A DNA stretch of 64,000 nucleotides, from NCBI RefSeq assembly GCF_002813695.1, contig NZ_CP017768.1, positions 868,001 to 932,000 of the forward strand. Direction: 5' to 3'. Shown here one piece after another: positions 54,793 through 64,000 of this stretch (positions are counted from its first letter, which is position 1; the number at the start of each line of letters is the position of its first letter). The position numbers were made by a program, and so were the translations under genes. This stretch comes from Methanobacterium subterraneum. Its GTDB lineage: Archaea > Methanobacteriota > Methanobacteria > Methanobacteriales > Methanobacteriaceae. The notes beneath the pieces were generated by a model. That model was given only the letters and a program-made list of their open reading frames with translations, searched no databases and was not told the DNA's origin.

Positions 54793-56006
54793 AACTCAAA
54801 GAATTCTTAAAAGATAAAAGAGTGCTACTCCTGATAGTTCTGGTTATTGCCAGTATTGGTGCTATTTCTGTTCTAGGGATACAGCAGGGTTTGGATCTGA
54901 AAGGTGGGTCTACTATACAGATCCAGCTGGAAAAACCAGTGGACACCGCCACCATGAACACGGTTACCGCGGTTCTGGATAAAAGGTTGAACATTTTCGG
55001 GGTTAAAGATGTTAAAGTTTATCCCAGTGGAAACCAGAATGTAATTGTGGAGATTGCGGGGGTTCAACCTGAAGATGTGGCCAAGATCGTGGGAAGTAAC
55101 GGTAAATTCGAGGCCAAGATCAACAACCAGACTGCGCTGGTGGGATCAGATATCACCCAGGTGAAAACTTACCAGGTGACCGGAACCCAATGGCAGGTCC
55201 CATTCACCGTGTCATTAGATGGTTCCAATCGATTTGCCCAGGTTGCTAAAGGCCAGGCCGGAGTCCCTGTGGAGATGTATCTAGATGATGAGTTGATCAC
55301 TTCCCCGGAGCTTGCCGAAGAACTGGCCAATGGAAATCCATCCACCGATGTGATGATCAGTGGCGGGGCAGCTACCAAAGAAGAAGCTCAGACTGAAGCT
55401 AAAAGTGTGCAAACCCTCTTACAATCTGGTGCTCTACCAGTTAAAGTCAAAATAGTAGGAGTTAGTAGTGTATCCGCAGATTTAGGTGATCAGTTCATTA
55501 ATGGTGCTCTTATCGCCGGTTTATTAGCCCTAGTGGTTATTGCTGCCATTATTATCCTAAGGTACCGTACCCCCATACTGGTTGTTCCCATCATAATCAC
55601 CAGTATTGCAGAGTTAATACTGGTTTTGGGAGCCGCTGCAGTGATCCACTGGAACATTGACCTGGCAGCTATTGCCGGTATAATAGCAGCCATTGGTACC
55701 GGGGTTGATGACCAGATCATCATCACCGATGAGGTGCTCAAGGGATTCAGTGAGAAGAAGGGTAAAAGAAGAAGACTGGCAGGTGTACGGTCACAGATTA
55801 AAGGCGCATTCTTCATAATATTCGCTGCAGCCGGAACCCTGATCGCGGCCATGTTACCACTGGCCTATATTGGGTTCAGCAGGGGAGCAACAGGAATAGG
55901 TGTGCTTTCTGGATTTGCCTTCACCACGGTTCTGGGAGTGCTCATTGGAATTTTCATCACCAGGCCAGTGTACGCCAAATTCATTGAAATGATTCTGGAT
56001 AAATAG
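54789..56006 (+). CDS. secD: Protein-export membrane protein SecD
   Basis: 405 residues: first helix, large extracellular domain beginning [17 protein letters not shown] (SecD signature), and a C-terminal membrane bundle with [18 protein letters not shown]. Works with SecF. The ATG at 54789 follows GGAGG and overlaps the secF stop; the frame extends up to 54741 inside secF. Terminator candidates are not obvious downstream. Confidence 0.94.
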   Translation: MKLKEFLKDKRVLLLIVLVIASIGAISVLGIQQGLDLKGGSTIQIQLEKPVDTATMNTVTAVLDKRLNIFGVKDVKVYPSGNQNVIVEIAGVQPEDVAKIVGSNGKFEAKINNQTALVGSDITQVKTYQVTGTQWQVPFTVSLDGSNRFAQVAKGQAGVPVEMYLDDELITSPELAEELANGNPSTDVMISGGAATKEEAQTEAKSVQTLLQSGALPVKVKIVGVSSVSADLGDQFINGALIAGLLALVVIAAIIILRYRTPILVVPIIITSIAELILVLGAAAVIHWNIDLAAIAGIIAAIGTGVDDQIIITDEVLKGFSEKKGKRRRLAGVRSQIKGAFFIIFAAAGTLIAAMLPLAYIGFSRGATGIGVLSGFAFTTVLGVLIGIFITRPVYAKFIEMILDK

Positions 56007-56168
56007 GATACAATCCCTAAATCCTATTTTCACCACATCTTTTTTTTAATCCATTTTTTTCAAAATGAGGATATTCTAAACTATTCAACCACTATTTTCC
56101 ATACCATTATTTCTTAAAAAAAACCTGAAAATAAAACTAATTTTAATATTACTGCAATAGGACTACAT

Positions 56169-56225
56169 ATTTGAAGGATTCATCCTTATTTGAAGGATCC
56201 ATGCTTATTTGAAGGATCCATCCTT
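56169..56225. repeat. Three tandem 19-bp repeats with hairpin cores
   Basis: Units ATTTGAAGGATTCATCCTT, ATTTGAAGGATCCATGCTT and ATTTGAAGGATCCATCCTT at 56169, 56188 and 56207. Each contains AAGGAT and ATCCTT arms separated by two bases. It lies in the 350-bp gap between secD and pyrI, about 130 bp upstream of pyrI. No spacers of the CRISPR kind. Confidence 0.85.
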
Positions 56226-56355
56226 ATTCTCCAAAATTAAGCGGAAATTCTATTATAATTAGCCGGTTCAGGATAGGCTGGTAATCACCAGGGGGGATAA
56301 TCTTATAAAATATTATCAGAATATATTTCTTCTAGAAATAAGAAAATGGTGAAAC

Positions 56356-56829
<474 letters not shown>

Positions 56830-56899
56830 ATTCATAAAATTTTTATTATCTATTTTAAAGACAAATATAGGATTTATAGGATAAATAAGGGGGATTTTG

Positions 56900-57310
56900 A
56901 TGGTTTTAAAACGTGGAACTGTGGAGGTTAACACCTCCCAGAGGGTGGAGATTCAGGATATCACCCCTGAGGTGGATGCAGTGCTTAAAACTAGTGGTGT
57001 TAAAGATGGGCTGTTGAATATTTACAGCCGTCACTCCACTTCAGCCGTGGTAATCAATGAGAATGAAACTGGTCTGGTTAATGATTTCCAGTTAGCCCTT
57101 CAGAAACTGGTTCCAGAGGGTGTGGGTTACCAGCACGATGGTATTGATAACAATGCTGACAGCCATATCCGTGGGTTCTTACTAGGGGGCAGCCAAACCA
57201 TACCTTTCGAGAATGGTAGGATGATGCTGGGTACCTGGCAGAGTATCTTCTTTGTGGAACTGGACGGCCCACGGCAAAGGAAACTTACCGTGACTGTTAT
57301 GGGAGATTAA
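56900..57310 (+). CDS. YjbQ/UPF0047 family protein
   Basis: 136 residues with family hallmarks [40 protein letters not shown] and [20 protein letters not shown]. Related proteins can show thiamine-phosphate synthase activity in E. coli, but the physiological role is uncertain. A TTG at 56897 is in frame, but GGGGG six bases from the ATG at 56900 decides the start. Probably cotranscribed with pyrI (70-bp gap). Confidence 0.9.
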   Translation: MVLKRGTVEVNTSQRVEIQDITPEVDAVLKTSGVKDGLLNIYSRHSTSAVVINENETGLVNDFQLALQKLVPEGVGYQHDGIDNNADSHIRGFLLGGSQTIPFENGRMMLGTWQSIFFVELDGPRQRKLTVTVMGD

Positions 57311-57720
57311 TAGTTATAGATTAATTGTTATAAAAATCAATAATAAAACTTGTATTTTTTGAAGGGATGCTTAAAATAAGGGAATAATTTAAGGGAATGC
57401 TTAAAATTCGTTTAAAATGGATATCTAAAAACTGTTGGAAAGGATTAAGAACCTTCATTAAAGAGTATAAAAAATTAAATTAGAATATAAAATCAATTGA
57501 AGGGACTTTCAATTAAAAAAAAAAGATTTTAAATTAAAATAGGGTTGTTTATTCCATCTTATCACATAAATTACCTTCATTTCATTTTTTTATTATTTTA
57601 TCTCGGAAGTTGTAAGTTTCTGGTATAATATTCTTATTTTTCATCAATATCTCAAATCTATTGATTGTATGCATCTTTAAAGTTCAAACTTGAAGATAAA
57701 AATAGATAACATTTATAAGG
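57311..57720. other. About 410-bp AT-rich intergenic region
   Basis: No gene. AAGGGATGCTTAAAAT (57362) and AAGGGAATGCTTAAAAT (57391) form a short imperfect tandem duplication, period 29 bp. A TATA-like CATTTATAAGG just before 57720 is probably the promoter of the XRE gene. Confidence 0.45.
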
Positions 57721-57760
57721 TGCAATATATAATTAGAATTATGCAACATATATATTGCAT
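57721..57760. promoter_or_regulatory. Inverted repeats overlapping the XRE promoter
   Basis: TGCAATATAT (57721-57730) with ATATATTGCA (57750-57759) is a perfect 10-bp inverted repeat, and ATGCAA/TTGCAT (57741-57760) a second one overlapping it. They lie 20-60 bp upstream of the XRE regulator and beside its TATA box, as expected for autoregulation. Confidence 0.5.
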
Positions 57761-57782
57761 ACGGGTGGTGGAGGTAAAAATA

Positions 57783-57977
57783 GTGAAAAATAAAAGAATG
57801 AAAATTGCAAGGGTTGAAATGGATTTATCACAGGAACAACTTGCAGAACTTGTTGGAATAACCAGACAAACAATAGGACTTATTGAATTAGGAAAATACA
57901 ATCCGTCCTTAAATTTATGTATTGCTATTTGTAAAGCTTTGGGAAAAACATTAAACGATTTATTCTGGGAGGAATGA
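57783..57977 (+). CDS. XRE-family DNA-binding regulator
   Basis: 64 residues, a single helix-turn-helix (MKIARVEMDLSQEQLAELVG, ITRQTIGLIELGKYNPSLNL). Start GTG at 57783 is eight bases after GGAGGT; the longer frame from 57690 would read through the operator-like repeats. It overlaps the membrane protein gene by ATGA, a standard two-gene cassette found widely in bacteria and archaea, in which the regulator controls the pair. Confidence 0.9.
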   Translation: MKNKRMKIARVEMDLSQEQLAELVGITRQTIGLIELGKYNPSLNLCIAICKALGKTLNDLFWEE

Positions 57978-58429
57978 ATATTAAAAAAATTAAAGATGAA
58001 CGAATTGAAAAAATACAGAACAGATATGGGACACATGCTTTCATAATAGTATCTGCATTGTTATTTTCATCCATATTATTCAAATCAGTTGTAATGAATT
58101 TACCATTTAAGGAGTATCTAACTGAACTCGTGATATTTTTAATAGGAATGGTATATTATACCCTTAAAATTACAAATGCAGGTTTATTCCACACAGTCAA
58201 AGAAAGCAAAATATACCTCATTACATCTTTTGCTTTAATCTCCATCCTTTTTGGTATTTTAGTGGGACTAACAAATATGTTCAGGTATCAAAATGGACAA
58301 TTCAATGAAATAACAATGTTCAGCATATCCATTTTAACAGCTGAAGCATTCGTTATTATAATAATTGCATGGATAACTTTTGAAAAGTTATCCAAAAGAA
58401 GCGAAAAAAAGCAATTTGATGTAGAGTGA
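57974..58429 (+). CDS. Membrane protein coupled to XRE regulator (DUF6773-like)
   Basis: 151 residues with four membrane helices (about 22-40, 48-66, 80-105, 115-135) and charged ends (MNIKKIKDERIEKIQNRYG; KLSKRSEKKQFDVE). It resembles DUF6773-type partners of small XRE regulators. Function unknown. Codons are more AT-rich than the housekeeping genes around it, so this pair may have been transferred. Confidence 0.8.
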   Translation: MNIKKIKDERIEKIQNRYGTHAFIIVSALLFSSILFKSVVMNLPFKEYLTELVIFLIGMVYYTLKITNAGLFHTVKESKIYLITSFALISILFGILVGLTNMFRYQNGQFNEITMFSISILTAEAFVIIIIAWITFEKLSKRSEKKQFDVE

Positions 58430-58468
58430 AGGTATAAACTTTTTATTAATACCTGAATGTAGTGGAGT

Positions 58469-60143
<1,675 letters not shown>

Positions 60144-60228
60144 TTTTCCTCATTTATTTATTTTTTCTAGATGATCCAGTTAGATCAACTTATAATTGAG
60201 ATTAATTATCTAAAACTACATCCACATA

Positions 60229-60585
60229 TTATATACCCAGTATCATTATAAAGAACAGTGATTCTACTGTAAAGTGAAGGGCACGGTGTTGAAGGTAGTT
60301 CATTTTTAACCCCGCCACTTCGTGGTAGAGGTCCACAACCAGGTGAATTACAGCTGCTAAAAACCCTATCTCCAGGGATAAAAATACCAGGGATAATAAT
60401 ATAAAGTGAAAAACGGCTTCCAGGACCTCATGAACCACCCACATCCGGATATTAGAACCCATTATTCTCTGGATCATTCCGGCCAGGAGGACATAAAAAT
60501 CAAAGAACACCTTCCAGAATATCTGACTATGGGCCTCATCACTCACTGCCAGAATAACCGCAATGTAAAACCACAGTATTTCCAT
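60229..60585 (-). CDS. Membrane protein, unknown
   Basis: 118 residues with three to four hydrophobic segments and several His residues ([39 protein letters not shown]). His-rich membrane segments could bind metal or haem, but I recognise no family. GGTGGATATAAT precedes the ATG. It is upstream of pheT on the same strand and might be cotranscribed with it (90-bp gap). Confidence 0.72.
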   Translation of the reverse strand: MEILWFYIAVILAVSDEAHSQIFWKVFFDFYVLLAGMIQRIMGSNIRMWVVHEVLEAVFHFILLSLVFLSLEIGFLAAVIHLVVDLYHEVAGLKMNYLQHRALHFTVESLFFIMILGI

Positions 60586-60722
60586 ATTATATCCACCGGT
60601 ATTTACTACTTTTAAGGATTATTTATCACTTTTAAGCTATTTAGAAACTCTTAGGGTATTTAGAAACCTTTTCAGATTGAGGAATCAATAATATTTACTC
60701 AAGTATTAGCTTATCTCACCCG

Positions 60723-60769
60723 TACTGATCTATCTTAATTACTGATCAATCTACAAGTACTGATCTATC
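60723..60769. repeat. Three direct repeats TACTGATC(T/A)ATC upstream of valS
   Basis: Copies at 60723-60734, 60740-60751 and 60758-60769, period 17-18 bp. TATTTAGAAAC also occurs twice just before. They lie in the 374-bp gap between the divergent membrane-protein and valS genes and could be regulator sites or slippage products. Confidence 0.65.
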
Positions 60770-60959
60770 CTAATATCAAGGTTTTTATTATCAACGTAAT
60801 TTTATATCATGTAGCTATAATATAGCTATAATTATATCCATTCATTAATAAACTATAGAAATACTTAACTTGAAAGCATATATATTAATTTGTATTAATT
60901 TAGCTAATAATTTGGCTGATTTTAGAGTTTACTAATGATTTATTAAGAGGAGACCTAAG

Positions 60960-63695
<2,736 letters not shown>

Positions 63696-63777
63696 CACCT
63701 TTACATGTAGAATCAATGACCCATTACAAATAAATCACAACGAAAAGTTGATTGATGATGTTTAATTGGTGATTAAT

Positions 63778-64000
63778 GTGGAATTAAAGGTAGAACAGGC
63801 CAGTGAAATAAAAGGAGTGGTTAAGGCACCTCCATCAAAAAGTTACACCCACCGGGCTCTTATGGTGGCCTGCTTGGCAGAGGGTGAGTCCCGCCTGCAG
63901 GATCCCCTCTATTCAGCCGACACCATGGCCACTCTCGAGGCCTGCCAGGCCCTGGGGTGTGAAGTTGAAGTAGGGGATGACCATTGCATTGTCCAGGGCA
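63778..64000 (+). CDS. aroA: 3-phosphoshikimate 1-carboxyvinyltransferase, 5' part
   Basis: The reading frame runs off the window end. The start reads [20 protein letters not shown] then [20 protein letters not shown], the typical EPSP synthase N-terminus with the [10 protein letters not shown] substrate motif. EPSP synthase makes the chorismate precursor. GTG at 63778 is four bases after GGTGAT. Only about 74 codons are visible. Confidence 0.92.
   Translation, partial: MELKVEQASEIKGVVKAPPSKSYTHRALMVACLAEGESRLQDPLYSADTMATLEACQALGCEVEVGDDHCIVQG

Noticed and set aside
56169..56225. CRISPR array
   Set aside because: Three head-to-tail 19-bp units with no spacers and no cas genes nearby.
57690..57782. 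Long N-terminal extension of the XRE regulator
   Set aside because: Would translate through the operator-like repeats; GGAGGT and GTG at 57783 give the normal length.

Overview
This window looks like chromosomal DNA from a euryarchaeal methanogen of the order Methanobacteriales, most likely a mesophilic Methanobacterium-like species. The evidence is an sn-glycerol-1-phosphate dehydrogenase (archaeal lipid stereochemistry), CofC of coenzyme F420 synthesis, archaeal-type prolyl-, valyl- and phenylalanyl-(beta)-tRNA synthetases, a secF-secD pair, UPF0179 and DUF166 proteins, archaeal TATA-type promoters, GGTGAT/GAGGTG ribosome binding sites and AT-rich intergenic DNA. All assignments come from reading the sequence and from memory of protein families; no search was run.

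Layout. 0.2-4 kb: a DNA repair glycosylase, then an oxidative-stress island of four tandem rubredoxin genes (the third broken by an in-frame TGA), ferritin, peroxiredoxin and superoxide dismutase. 4.4-12 kb: phenylacetate-CoA ligase with an ACT-domain partner, a methyltransferase, a zinc-ribbon/SHOCT protein, the cofC-thiD pair and proS. 12-21.6 kb: egsA, UPF0179, rpiA, a zinc-type ABC transporter (znuA-C-B order) divergent from a NikR-like regulator across a perfect inverted repeat, a DUF255 thioredoxin-domain protein and a tautomerase. 22-32 kb: a coiled-coil protein, a PAS-only sensor, a TPR protein, MntP, an archaeal SpoIIE-type phosphatase, an MRB1590-like ABC ATPase and zinc-ribbon proteins. 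32-36 kb: a B12-binding radical SAM enzyme coupled to a membrane protein, and TrmO. 36.1-37.8 kb is free of intact genes but holds two candidate structured RNAs and a decayed gene. 37.8-42.5 kb: a multi-PAS histidine kinase with two response regulators. 42.7-50 kb: an FAD oxidoreductase, tRNA-Gln(CUG), an ArsR regulator, a P-loop ATPase, an intact insertion sequence with terminal inverted repeats and a 7-bp target duplication, and a roadblock/V4R pair. 50-64 kb: argB, DUF166, argC, flavodoxin, secFD, pyrI, YjbQ, an XRE/membrane pair, pheT, valS and the start of aroA.

The most interesting non-coding signals are (i) two about 140-nt elements at 25.6 and 37.4 kb that share 5' GGTG, a CACCGCC box at +72/+73 and GGGACTTT near the 3' end, each with a TATA-like box about 25 bp upstream, a possible undescribed RNA family; (ii) a separate 109-nt multi-stem element at 36.33 kb with 12-bp and 10-bp perfect stems; (iii) a frequently repeated class of short tandem duplications, mostly 17-30 bp, in intergenic DNA and at gene ends; and (iv) a chain of two micro-ORFs overlapping stop-to-start into a secreted-protein gene at 45.1 kb.
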